Positions 24,670 to 38,000 of a stretch of 64,000 nucleotides of DNA are shown one piece after another. Origin of the DNA: Elysia chlorotica (Eukaryota; Mollusca; Gastropoda; Plakobranchidae); contig RQTK01000111.1 in NCBI GenBank assembly GCA_003991915.1, positions 578,012 through 642,011 of the forward strand, given 5' to 3'. The notes under the pieces were generated by a model. The model saw only the letters and a program-made list of their open reading frames with translations. It searched no databases and was not told where the DNA came from. The number at the start of each line of letters is the position of its first letter. The stretch's first letter is position 1. The position numbers and the translations under genes are program-made.

Positions 24670-25720
24670 CAGTGGACCTCGGATATAGCAAAGTCAGTGG
24701 GCCAGCTCCAAATCTTCGCTACGCCTGAGGTTTTGTTACAGGCAAGGTCTTAATAAACGCAACAGTTGACTCTAGGAGTTTAATTTGCAATGGTTTTGAG
24801 GTGTTTTTTTGCTGTCTTTCTGAATTATTGAAAGTTTTAACACATCTTTGTCTAAAAGTGATTTTACCTCCTCCATTAGCTAAAATTTGGTTACAAACAA
24901 AAAACTTTTGTCTGTGTTCAATGAATAAGAATTGGTGTTAATCTTGAGTTTTAGCCAACATTTTCAAAATAGCTGAGATTATAAAATATCTTTAATGGAT
25001 CAGTTGGGCCTATAGTTCTGTGTGTGTGTTTGTGGCGTTTTGATCTGACCAGTAACATGAACAAACATTAACAAAGTGTCTAGCGGACTTCGTAATTGAT
25101 ACACACTCGAATCAATGTAACATCTCTCTTCCTCGTACTCGGGTCCACACTGTGTGCAGTCATGTCTCTAGATTAGCGAGAGAGAGAGAGAGAGACAGAC
25201 AGACAGAGGCACACATGACTATGTCGGGCGGCACAATGAAAGCTGGGAGAATGGGTTGTCATCGCCTGCCAGACAGCATTGGCCAGAGAGTTCTAACAAT
25301 GGTTTTACACCTCTCTCCCCTAGACACCTGTGCTGGCTAGCTGTCTCTTTGCGCAAGCTTATCTACTGATGGGAGCGGCAGGCAGCACAACGCCTTGATC
25401 GGCTAATCGCTTGGTACGCACACATACACATCCAGTCAATTTTTGCTTGTTTATGGTCTCTACAAATTTGATGCGAATTCAACCTGTACACGAGTGCTAC
25501 ACCCAAGTTTTTCAATGCTCTGTATTCGCTGAAATTTCTGGAAATCTCAACCACTACTCGAGCCCAGTACTTCATTACGTCCAAGGTTTTTGCTAAATCT
25601 CTTCGTTAGGCCCAAGGTACATTTATAGGCTTTATATAAGAGGAAAAACCGACCCTAAGATAGTCTTTGTCACGGCCGGGGTTTCTTTGAGTCTGATGTT
25701 GCTATATGTGAGGTCCACTG
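24670..25720. mobile_element. non-autonomous TIR transposon (pogo/Tigger-like), complete copy
   Basis: The left end CAGTGGACCTCGGATATAGC and right end GCTATATGTGAGGTCCACTG are inverted repeats, each flanked by TA, the target duplication of the Tc1/mariner/pogo superfamily. The interior (1,051 bases) has no transposase frame. A shorter copy lies at 19928-20487. The CAGTGGACCTCGG start resembles Tigger/pogo ends; subfamily is inferred. Confidence 0.75.
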
Positions 25721-25800
25721 TATAAAAACATCAGCCCCAACAAGTGCAACCATATGTACAATTTTTTTCAGTTATGAACATTTTGTATAGATGGTCTACC

Positions 25801-26054
25801 CTATCGCATCATGACTTGGTCCCAGTCCATCTGGTGTGAGAAGACCTCCATGTGCAGCCAGCGCTCGTAGTTGTGTGTGAACTCAGGACTCAGCTCAATC
25901 CGCTGGCCCAGGAGGCTCAGGACGTTGTTGTCCACTGGTCGGAAGTCTGGCTCGAGGCCGCCGCCCGAGCTGTAGCGCCTCGTGTTGAAGCGATCGACAC
26001 ACGCTCTGAGGGCACATTCCTCTGCCTGGAAGTCCCACGGCCTTGCATCCATGT
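25801..26054 (-). CDS. STRIP1: STRIP last exon (stop)
   Basis: [39 protein letters not shown] and a WDQVMMR end; TAG at 25801. Phase 1 entry. The 3' untranslated region runs towards the TIR transposon ending at 25720. Confidence 0.92.
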
Positions 26055-29000
26055 CTGGCATAACATAAATTTTATGTATTGTATTTGAAAAATGTAATTG
26101 TCATATAAACATGGAGTTATACTTCACCCGCTTCAAAAAGGGATTTAGGGGAAGACCAACTACAACCCTACCAGTGATCCTCAACAAAGACCTATCACGC
26201 ACCCACAATCTTTCACTGAAAACGACTCAAGACTTGAACCCCATACGTTCACTAGCAGAGGAACATGATCAATGGAGATCATTCATCAAGCACATTGCGG
26301 AGATTGCCGAGGCATCCCGATCTGATGACCAGGATGCGAAAGGCAATTAAGTCAAGTAAGTCAAAATTGTCATATATACCAAAGGGATCTAATAAAACAA
26401 GACAAATTTTAATACAAACTTCACTACAAAAAAAGATGTTCACCAAGAAAAGATTTTAAATTGTAAAAATTTCCACTGAATTTGTGAAATAATTGCATCA
26501 TTGCAAAGTAAGCAAAACATTTTTTTTTCCCCCTTTGTTCCTTGCGCAGGTCTCAAAGCAACTAGGCTTTTTTTGTTAGATCTTTACAAAATAATACTAT
26601 TGTAGTGATGGTAAATAGAGCTAGAACTATTTGGTAGCTTTCAGCAGCGGTTAGAAGATGGAGTATGATTGGGCTTGTGGGATAAGAAGAACTTACCAGG
26701 TGTGTTGTATAACTGTTAATAAAAAAAAATTTACCCATTCCCCTTCCCACACTCAAATACACTGACCATTGCCGTAGGCCCAGTCGTCCCCGAGCCTGTG
26801 TCTGACTTTCTGGTAGATGGCGGACATTGTCTTCATATTGGACTTGCGCCACTGACGGCCCAGATACTTGGTCTGCATCTTAAGCAGTTTAAGGATGTAG
26901 AGCTGCATCATGGGATGTCGGACCTTCAGGGCTCGCTTCAGGATTGGAGCAGACTTGAACACCACCAGCATCTTACAGAATGAATTTTATAAAAACAACA
27001 AAGGTGTTACATGATGTTTCACAAAAAGGAGTCTAATTGGAATCAACAGGAAATTTAAGAGATTGAGGGAATATCAGAGAGGACAGGGAGAAGAGAATGA
27101 AGGATAAAATAATAGTCAATGGAAAGCCTGAGTAGAACCTGCCATCTTAGAAGATGTATGATAGAAAAGAGTGGAGAGGTTTTGTGGACAGCTTGCGAGG
27201 CAAGGGAGAAAAAAGACCTCTTCCATTTTTTTTATCTAACAATAATGCATTAAAAAAAAATAAAAAAAATAAAAAAAAATCTTTAATACACATTCCTTAG
27301 CCTGGTGGACATTTCATAAGTCCACGCCTTACAAGTTTATTCTCACCTCACTGATTTTTTTTTTCCTTGTCTCCATGAAACTGAGCTTATACATAAACTT
27401 CTAAAAAAACAAACAAAACACAAATCAATTTTTTAACACAAGTCAATATCTGTGCTATGTCCCATAGAGATATGCTTAGGCAGTGTTGATTTTATCCAAA
27501 TATTGTACATGTAGTAAAAAACAAAACCTTATTTTCATTATCTGGACAAACCTGTAAAATCAAAAAGTCAACCTGCCATCCTCTCTTATTTTGATTTGCT
27601 GGATAACCTGTTATCTAAAAAGGCAACCCCCCTCCCCGCTTTCATTATTTGGATAACCTGTTATCGAAATAGTCAACCCCCCCTTGTTTTGATTACTCGG
27701 ATAACATGTTATCTAAAAATTATCTACCTTTTTTCTTACCAAATTTTTTTAAATAAAAAGATGTTTCGAACACAGTGTTTGAGTCGCTCTTTCTCTGTAG
27801 GTAAGCAGCTTTCAATTTGCAATCCATAAAAGCCACTATTCTGTTTGCCTTCTATGCCCTAGCTACTAGGTAACAATGCAACTATTTTATGCTGAAAGAT
27901 GCACAACTGTCAGATCTTTCCACGTACGGAATTGAAAACATTTGTTATAACAACTAAGCTAAATTACTAACTGAACCAAATTTCGATATCCCTATTCCAA
28001 AGAGATCTCAGCTGCTACTGACCATGGTTCTGGAGTGTTTCCACTTGGTGAGCTTGTTGAGGATGCGCAGCAGGTTGATGCACGAGAAGATGTTCCTCCA
28101 GCAGTGAGGTTGGCTGTCTCCACTTTCCTGAAGAAAAGTTTTTCATGACATAACATTTTCCCCTCACCCAGCACATTCGTTGTGCACATTGATATGAGCT
28201 TGTGCTAGCACATGATCTTTGAATTAATCTGCGCACCTTTAATTTTGAATAATAAAAACATCAAACTTTTACATTTTACACGTTCCCTTATTAAACACAT
28301 TATTATCTACAATATACAAATAATAAGATAGTTAAGAAGAAAAGCTTAGTCCGAAAATGACTGTTTCAGGTCATAAACATCATATTTTATTGTTGACATT
28401 GGTCCATCCTGCAATTTAATCTTTTTTTCAATATGGTTTGAAACAAATTTGAGTGTAAATTCAAACTAAGTTGACAATTCAAATATGTTCAAATTTATTC
28501 AGCAGCCTCTCTAGCTGTTGGCATACAAGAAAATAGAAGTTAATACAATTAATGTAAAATAAAGACCTTTAGCCCAAAAACTTTCCAAGCAGCATTGATC
28601 TAATAGCAGTTTAAGCAGTACAAGTATTTGAACTTTTCCAAGCCTCATAGCTTACCAGATGATTCTGATGTCAAACAACCAGTTTCTACTTACTATGTTC
28701 TCCGCAGTCAGCTCTGGCTGCTCGCCCAGAACGTTTTCAGGGAAGTCCAGAGCAGGTATACTGAAAATTGTGTTGAGCAACCAAATGTTAGGACAAATTT
28801 TATGCATGTTCAAAACCGAAGCAGAATAAGAACCTTTCTCATGCAGAGAAGAAGAGCAAAGAAATTAAGGTAGGTATGTTACAAGATCGTTTTTGTTTGT
28901 TTCCATTTTAGTCAGAAGCAGTACCTCCTTCACAAACTTTTTTCATATAGTAGTAATAATAATAATAATAACCACAACAATGAAAATAAATTTTGTATTG

Positions 29001-32000
29001 ATTTCAAACCCAATTTTTAAATAATTGAAATAAAGTTCCTTTCGCCCCACCTGTTTTTAGCATTGACGTAAGCCACAATATCTTGGTTGAAGAACTTAAG
29101 AACCAAAGGGATGCAGTTGGCAAACACAAGGTGCTGACTTGTGAACTCAAACTGACAAGGGTAGAAAACAAAAAAAACAATTATCTTTCTTAATAAAAAA
29201 AAAGGGTATTTTTCTTCCATTTTTAAGGATGTTCATCCTTTGCTTTTCATTATGCCTAATATAATTATTAGTAAAAATGGAGGAAATAAAAGCAACATTC
29301 TCGTGTCTGTGAGTATAAACCCCTTTGATAGATATATAATACATTGCTATATCAAAACCTTTCCAGGCAACTTTGGTGTGAAAACTGTTAATCACATCAT
29401 AAATAGAACTGAGGCAAACAATCGAAATTTCAGATTGAGAGAAGACTAAAAATTATTTTCAAAAATGAATTAATGATTATGTTGACAATTGCATGAATTT
29501 TTCTGATAAGGCATGACTTACCTGATAGATATGGTTCAGCTTGAAATGCTTCAACAGCAGCAGAAGCAGGCCAGATATTGCTTTCACAATGATCTCCTTA
29601 TGTCTGTTTACATCAATACCCAATTTCATAGACTGTAGGACAGTTGTTCTGTTTGAACAGATAGTGAATAAATGTATTTAATAACCAACCCCTGCCCTCC
29701 AAAAGTTTGCTTTAACAGTAGGGTTAACCAACAATTTAGGATTTTTAGATAAAAAAGTCTTGCGACTCATATAAAAAAGAGAATAAATGTTGCACTATGT
29801 TTTGAGAAACATTTTGTGAAACGAAAATATAAAGTTTTTAAATCGTTTTGGCAGTCACCAATACCAATTGATCTCTAAGATGTCTTTGACATAATATAAA
29901 AATTAAGGTAATAAAAGATTTTCTTTTGGTCAGTTGATTTCTTAACCCCCATCGTCAGCAACTAGATCATCCTCTGGACAGTTCCCAAGACTAACATCTG
30001 ACAATTTCAAGTGCTGTCCTATAGAAACAGAGTGGAGGTACCAGAACTTGTGTCTCAGCAGGTCATACTATATTTTGGTAATTTTTCTTTACTTACGGCA
30101 TTTCATCAGGCAGAACATCACAGAGAATATTGATGGACTCGGTTTTTGCCTTGGACGTTGGGGCTGCTGCTAAAAGTAGTTTTAGAAGAGCAATCTGAGG
30201 GGGAGAAGGGGAATTCAGATAGAATAATTGACTAAAATAATAAGTGTTTTTAATCAATTTCATAGGGTGTCTTTAATGTCAAGCAGACATTTACAACCAT
30301 CCAGTGGTTTTGCCAGTGGTACAGATTGTGTTAAAATTAAAGAAATGTTAGTCTATAACTCAAGCATTCCCTAACCTCAAAAAAATATTTCTATTTGCGT
30401 AAATATTTGTTAACTCAAAACATCTTCATTTAACTCACCATGTACTGTGGGAGGTTTGACAACATGGCGTGATAGAGGCGCTCAGGTGGCGAGTTTTCAA
30501 CTTCTGTTTCTGGCTAAAAAGAAAAAAAGAAATGTGAAAGGAAAGGAAATGGCAGTGAGATTCTTAACACGTTCCTTACTGTAGTGTAAGTAAGAAGAGC
30601 AGCTAGGATTTTATGACTTTTGAGGAATATAAATTTGGGTCGGTAGGGAAAGAGATGATCAATGGAGTATTTCTTGCTCTGTGTTTTTAGGGATGCCTAC
30701 ATCGTGTCAAGCAAAATTTATCAAAGCATTCTATCTCTATAGTGTAATAACTCAAAGATTGACAAGACAAATGCCAGTATTTTTTTTAAAAAGAAGAATT
30801 CCTTTTCAAAGCCACTTTTTTTAAATATATATTCATACTCTTGAATCCCTCAGATATATTAAGTTTAATATATTTCGCACCAAAAAATACCTTGCAACTT
30901 AGAAACAAATGAAACTTTGCAATAGTAGATTTGGGTTAAATACTGGCCCAAATTTTTTTTTAAACAAATTCTTAAACACACATAGGACTGGATTGTGGGT
31001 ATAAACAAAAATATTAATTCCCCATTATGACATTGAAAAAATGAAAAGAAAAAAAAAAGTTTGAAAACAGGGATAGAAGTGGAAATCTATTTAAGATGGT
31101 ATATAATAGTAATTTATTGTGGACTCCTACCTTGGACAGTGGATTTTTTGCTATCTCCTCCTCTCGTTTGATTTGAACCTCCGACAAAGATATAAATAAG
31201 TGCTGGAAGATTTAAAAAATATATAATTCATTACATTTCACAGTTTTAGGGTTAATATTTAAAAAAAAAATTGTTTTCCTCACATACTTAAACTGCCTAT
31301 TTTGAAGATTTGTCAAAAATTTTGAAATTCATCTTCGAGAAATTATAAAGATTTTACAGAGGAAAAACATTATTTCCAAAAAGATCCTCAAATTTTATTA
31401 CAGAATATTAATTGTCAGAACAAGTAATTTGAACCTTCAAAAATATTTTCTTTTAAATTTCCTTGCACTTTGACTCTAGGTTTGGTCTATTACTTCAACT
31501 TTCTTTCAATAAATACAGCCAATCTGCCCTAAAACAAAAAGCATTACATAATATTCTTATCATTTGTATATAAAAACAAACTATCATAAAATTTTATTAG
31601 ATTATTCAGAGTTTTAAGTTTTATAGACATCAGTGTTTTGACTAATGGAACCTCTAATTTTCTAAGAAATTGGAAATTATCACTGGCATGGTAAACTAAA
31701 GCTCACACTCACATTTTTTAAAACCTTCACTCCCTCATGTATGGGTTGAGGTAAGCCAGCTAAAGAATTGTGATCATTCTTTACCTCAAATCCAACAAAT
31801 TTCTGACGTGTATTGTCAAGAAAATTCTCAAGATCTTTTTGCCTGAAGATAAATTGTATGGGTGATAAGATATTATGCAAACCACAAAAAAAATCCAAGA
31901 TAAATAATAGTAATATGTACTTTTATCTGCAATACATTATGCAGCAATATGAAAACTAACATTAAATATCGTAGAAATAATACTATGTGCTTGTTGGTTG

Positions 32001-35000
32001 TTTTTTGTTTTAAAACTTCAATAAGGTCCAGTTGATTGATTGGTTTGTCTCAATGCTTCAAATTAGAGCATCTTTACAATATCCATCAATATTCTGGAAT
32101 TTCCATTTGAGAGCTTATGTGTGTCATCCAAAATGAATATTATAGCCCAATACAGGATACAGATACAGCTATTCAGCGGCATTCTGAAAATATAATGTTA
32201 CTAAGGGCATTCACTATCACAAACACACATCCAAAACCTTGATAGGCTGATTGTCTATCTCAAGAGCAACTCTTTGATAAGAAACAAATTTGTAGAAGAT
32301 CGAGTCTAGTTGTGGTCCCAATTTGTTGAAATAACACTTTCATACTGATATGTTTTCTTAAAATATTATCGGTAGGAACTTAATTTAACCCATTAAGCGT
32401 GGTGCGCCAGTTGACTACCTCGTTGTGAAAGAACTGCTGGTTCTACTCATGGCTACTTCACACTCTTAGCACTTCCCAACTGGGCACTGCCATGTGCCAA
32501 ATAACTGCCACTGGTAATGGGCCTTCATTCATCATTTATTCCTCCTTTTTCTTTTATGCGAGAAACTCATGAATGGGTGTACATGCTCTTTGTCAACAAA
32601 TGAAATCGATGAATTGTTTGGAGGATTCTCAGCCTCCCAGTCACATTATGACGGCTATACCACAGATGATAGCCTGAATCCTTAAGAGAGGAAAGGAAGA
32701 AGCAAGATACCACCCGTAGAGATCTTGACCCAAGTTGGGTAACCTGGCGGTGTTTAGTCCCCATGTATGAAGACGGTTGCACGATTTATGTAGGGGAAGA
32801 TGGTGATGAAAGTCATGCTTGACAAACATACACACGCTAGCAGATGTGAAACAGGCGCTAGCCACATTGCATGTTGAACTTAGATCTGTTCTGCTCGTGT
32901 GACAGTGGGCTTATAATTGCAATTGGCTCACTTTTACACTGTACTGAGTTTATTAGGATAGTAGGCTGACACATGCTGTAATTGCCCATGCTTCGCTTGA
33001 TAATCTTCGATCATGAGCGCCCCAGCCTGTCATGGCCTGTGTTGGCAAGCAGACGGTGCAATACTCAGCAAGTGTCCAAAAAATCTATTCTGAAATTTTC
33101 TAGAAATTTTCGTTGGATATAGATCTAATTAAATTTAAATATTATTAGCGTTGGCTCAGTAGGGGCATAAAGATAGCACAGTCTCCAGTGATCGGGACTG
33201 AGGATCAGGAGGTCCAAGGCTCAAACCTTTAGTGTCTCCACTCTTTTTCCACCCAACCCCTTTTTTCCGCATATCTCTGTAGGAAACCTATGAGAGTGGG
33301 ACATAAAGTTAATTTGAAGATTGCATTTTTAGCAATATATGGCGTTAGATATGTCTAGCATAAGTGCTCTGAATTGGCGAGTAGGAGGTCAGCTGACATT
33401 TCCATTTCTGTTTTGTAGGCCTTTCAATTGGGTCCACATGGGTTCTAAACCAATAACCGTTTCAGTCAATTGACACATAGGAGGAATGTTGTTCCATGTA
33501 AAAAAGGATTCGAAATGAAACATACCACACGCAGGGCTATTTAAAATTAAATAAGTTGATTGCGATTATTAAAAAGCAGAAACAAACAACATTGTGAAAT
33601 CAACCAACTTCTAAGCTCAATAGAAATATAGAGTTTTATGAAGTTATAAAGTCTAAAAATAATGGAAAAAATATCTGCAATAGCAGCTCAATGCTCAGAG
33701 GATCAGTTAACCAGGTGAACAGTACCGCCACACCCCATTTTTTCACACCCAGTCACCCGCACCAGACCCAGATTGGCTATCTGACCGCCTTTGAAGCGCC
33801 ATGTGGGTGTACATGGTGCAATTATTTAACCAATCCATTTCAAACTTTTCTCACTATGTCTTATTCATGGTTAAGCCAGAACTGAAAATCTGTTGAGGTT
33901 GCTCAGGGAGCAAGTGCCACTTTTAAGTGCCTCTTTTAAGTGGCAAGGCAATTTGATGCCAATACATCTAAAAGTCAAAGGTAAAACTATTAGCCCCACA
34001 CAGTGCAATCAACTTTTGACCATTTTCAGTTTAATTCATTCAAGCTTATGTCTAACCAATGCTGAGCACTACCTACTAATTATAGCTCTAGAATTATTAC
34101 AATATATTATCCCTTTGGTCTGCCTCCTTCATACCTAATACACACACACAAAAGCACTAGTACATTCTAACCTGACTTTTGGCTTCCAGGGCAGCATGCG
34201 GTGTGAGATTGTCGGTGTGGCGGGCCGGGGAGGGGTGGGTGGCGAATCTTCATCGCTGTTTGACTTGAGGCCATCCATTAAATCATCATCTTCCTCACCG
34301 CGGGGGGACAAGGCAAAAGAGTCATCCAGGCTGCTCTGTTTGACCAAACTCTGATTGATTAGCAAGCACCAAGGCAACACGGAGGAGCAAGTTATGTTGT
34401 TTGTTTAGTCACCGCATCACGGAGGAAGCAAGCCAAGCCAAGCCAAGCCAAGCCCAGATGCCAGCGAGGAGAATGTTCGTTGGTTTGGTCAGTGTTTGTG
34501 TGACAGGCGAGCAAGCCCAACCAGCCCGATCAGTCAGTCACACCAGCCGCGCCAAGTGTTACAGGCAGAAGGAGGAGGAGGGAGGAAGGGGTTGTAGAGC
34601 ACGGGCCACGGGAAAAAGGGCAGAAGTTGGGCCGGTGGAGGAGAGGGTGAGACAAAAGAGTGAAGAAGTATGGGCAAAAAAAGAAATCAGGGGAATAAAT
34701 CTCAGTACTTGTGTAAAGAGGGTTTTCATTTGTAGACATCAGGTATTTATGAAAATTCAGTTACCATCACACTAAAAAATCCCAATTAAATAATTTTTTG
34801 CAAGTTGATGCTGTGACAAGACAAATGTCTAGTAGCCATAAAGTGGGGTGACCAATCAGATATTGCTTTCAGCATAAATATTAGTACATGTACAAGCTCC
34901 TGCCCACTTTTTAAAAATACTTTATTCTCTTAAGATATTTGATACTTAAGTTCAATTTATTTTCTTTAAACATGTGCCATCTATTTAACCCTTCCCTTAC

Positions 35001-38000
35001 CATTCGCATATATTTCTGACACACTGTTTTCAACCCTCATAACAACCCGCATATATTTTCCATTTGAGAGTAGATCACTGTAACGAAGTAATACAGGTAG
35101 TGTTGCTATGCACAAGTACCGGGCTAAATGCTAGAAAGGAAGAGAATTGATTAATTTGCTTCTCTCTTAATTTCAACACGATCAGATCTATAGAAGATAA
35201 TTTATGCAAGTTGCAAATTCAAAGTCAAAACATGTACAGTATTAGTTGGGTTTCAGGGAATTAACCGTCCTGTAATCATTTGGTGGCATGTACTGAGTAA
35301 CTGTGTAATGCTTGTAATGGAACGGTTAATTTGTATCTTTATTCTACTTATAATCAAAAAGTTTGCAGCTAAAACAGCTCATTACTTGGAATCTACAGCT
35401 AAATTGGAGGATACACACTTCAGAGACCTGTTCTGTTTGCCCATTTTTACGCCTTTATTTTCCTCCTAATACATAGTATGTGACTGCGTTTAGTTTTCTC
35501 TGACTGACATTGGATTGTATCTTGATTTGTGAGGAAATGTTTGTTTCAATATGGATTGAATGTACAATATACTCCTTATATAAGTTTAAACATAAAGTTT
35601 TATCCTAATAGTAACATACTCTGTCCTCAATTATTTCTAAACTTTGCATTAAATGATTGATTAAAAAAAAAACAATTTATGGAAACCCAAATAACAACTT
35701 CCCAATGTTCAAATAAAACATAACAAGCAATCAGAATGCAAAGCTTCAGGGGCTGTGTTGATCACTCAGTCATCATTTTCAAGATTACTCTAAAAAGCTG
35801 TGTTCTCGCTGTTAGAGCTTACATATAAAAATAACAAGATAATATTTATTTGTGCAATGTATTATATTTAAAATCTCTAAGTGTGACTGATTAGCTGATT
35901 ACTTCATGTAGTACATTTGCTTAATATGTTACAAAAATGGCTAGAATTATATTTAAAAAAAAATTATCCCTCACAGGAAAAAATTATCAGTTCTGTTTTC
36001 ATTTTTCTCATTTTGAAATTCATATCCATATTCTTTACATGAAGTTTGAAGGTGAAATAAATCAACTGTCTTTCAGATTTCTTCACCTTCCAGAAACGTC
36101 ATAAAAATGTTCTTTTAAGTGAACCTCACACTAATGCGATTTTCTCAAACCAGTTGATAAAAGTAGCAATCAAATTTATATCACAGTACAAAAGTACTGA
36201 CCAGTGGAGTTAATTTTTTTTGTACTCATTTTTCAGATCTTTTTCACATGTGCATGTCAATATTACTGTTTCTATATCTACTCTTGAAATGATTTTGTGC
36301 CATCTATTATTTACAAGAAGTCTTCTATTCAGAATAATAATGTTTTGCAAGAAAAACAATAACCTGTCTTTAACCACCTAAGTGCTGTGGATCGAATTCG
36401 ATCCCTATTTGGCAGGCAATAATGCAAATGTGAATGTCCATTACCGCTAATACCGAATGTCTGTCCACTTCCATTCACTGGTTCAAATCATCTTTGACTC
36501 TACCACTTTCAGAAATTCATTCATTGGAGTTTCATCAAAAAGATATATGAAATTCATAGACAGCTCCACTCTATGGGTACATCAATTTACCTGAGCACTC
36601 AAGTGGTTAAATGCCAAAATCATTTACCACAGCAGATATCAAGAGTGTGCAATGTAAAGACAAGAGTGAAATTGTCCTGCAATGGTAAACAGTGTAAACA
36701 GTCAGTGTAAAACAAAGAATCTGTTAAAACTGACAAAATTGATGGCTGATTTCTTATTCCATACAATTTACGAAAACTGTTAAGCCCTTAACCAAAATTT
36801 AACTATTGAGTGAGACAAATATGAAAAAAGTTTCCTCCAATACAGATTTGTCTTCGTCTAGACTCAAAATCTTTGTACCAAAAGACCTGGAATTATAAAA
36901 CACCATTTTTTGCTGTAAAAAATTTTTAGACATAAAAAAAAAATACATTCTGGATTGGGTAGCATAATGAAGAAAGATAACCACAAAGTAATTCTGAGAA
37001 ACTTTTTTCTACCAATCTCCAATATTAAATACAATTTTGTAGTTTGCTATTTCCAAATTCTATAATAATCGACAAGTTGTATTGTTGTTGGTTTCCTGTC
37101 ATTTTGTAGATATACCAAACCTTATATTTTAAGTAAGTTTACAAAGTTTGCATTTTGGACAAACTTTACCAAATACGTGATAACATCCTTTAAGCATATA
37201 ATTATAAATCTTTTCTTTAAGCCTAAATGGTCATATTCTGTAGTCCGTAGACAAAGTAACATATTTTAAATTTACAATTGAAACTACTTTTGGATTTTTA
37301 CAGTACGTTTATGTCATGGCAAGGTGTCTCCACGAGGTATAGCATTTAATTTCATAAGCCATTTTGTATGCATTTTTTTTTCTTTTGCAAGGAATTAAAA
37401 AATGGGCATTTTTTTTTTTTTGTGTGTGTTTTTTTTTTTTTTTGCATTTTCATGAAGGTACATATAGCGACAAGTACTATATCGTAGAGTTGCAACTACT
37501 TTTTCAAAAAAATCTCTCCAATCTTAAAAAATATGTAATAAAAGTTGCCCCAAACTGCAGTATTAAAAGTGAATTACACATACTGCCTTTACTTTTATGA
37601 TAATAATTAATATTCCCACTGCTAATGTTGATAGCTAAAGGCAAAACAGTACGAGTAATAAAAATTCAACGTTTTCAATAATTCAAATTCCAAGCACTTT
37701 GATTAATATATAAACAAAAACTTTAAAAACACCTCTCCCCTACAAATAAATTGAGTAAAATATTTGTTTTACAGAACAAAAATATCAGGGAATAACTGAA
37801 TACATTTGAAAATAAAGATGATTAAAAAAATGTTCCCCAAAAACCTAGGTAGTAAAAGATTGGCACAGACTTGATAAAATAACAGGGGGCAAAATTAAAA
37901 CGATAAACTGCAGATTCTAGATCTAATAAAACCAAATATTAAAAAGTGAACAGCTACACACATTCACAAGAGATTATCTTCCACAGATTGGTAAAAGAGG

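Larger units (their letters stand above)
31843..34171. other. STRIP intron, repeat fragments only
   Basis: No exon signal with protein support. Contains a SINE-like copy near 33150 and the dispersed repeat shared with 7548-7700 near 33895-34060. Confidence 0.5.

Noticed and set aside
25363..25584. Minus-strand open frame of 73 codons
   Set aside because: Lies wholly inside the non-autonomous transposon, with no resemblance to a transposase.
34401..34775. 124-codon plus-strand frame next to a STRIP exon
   Set aside because: Low-complexity purine-rich sequence including an AAGCC repeat, no recognisable domain or splice context; lies in an intron.
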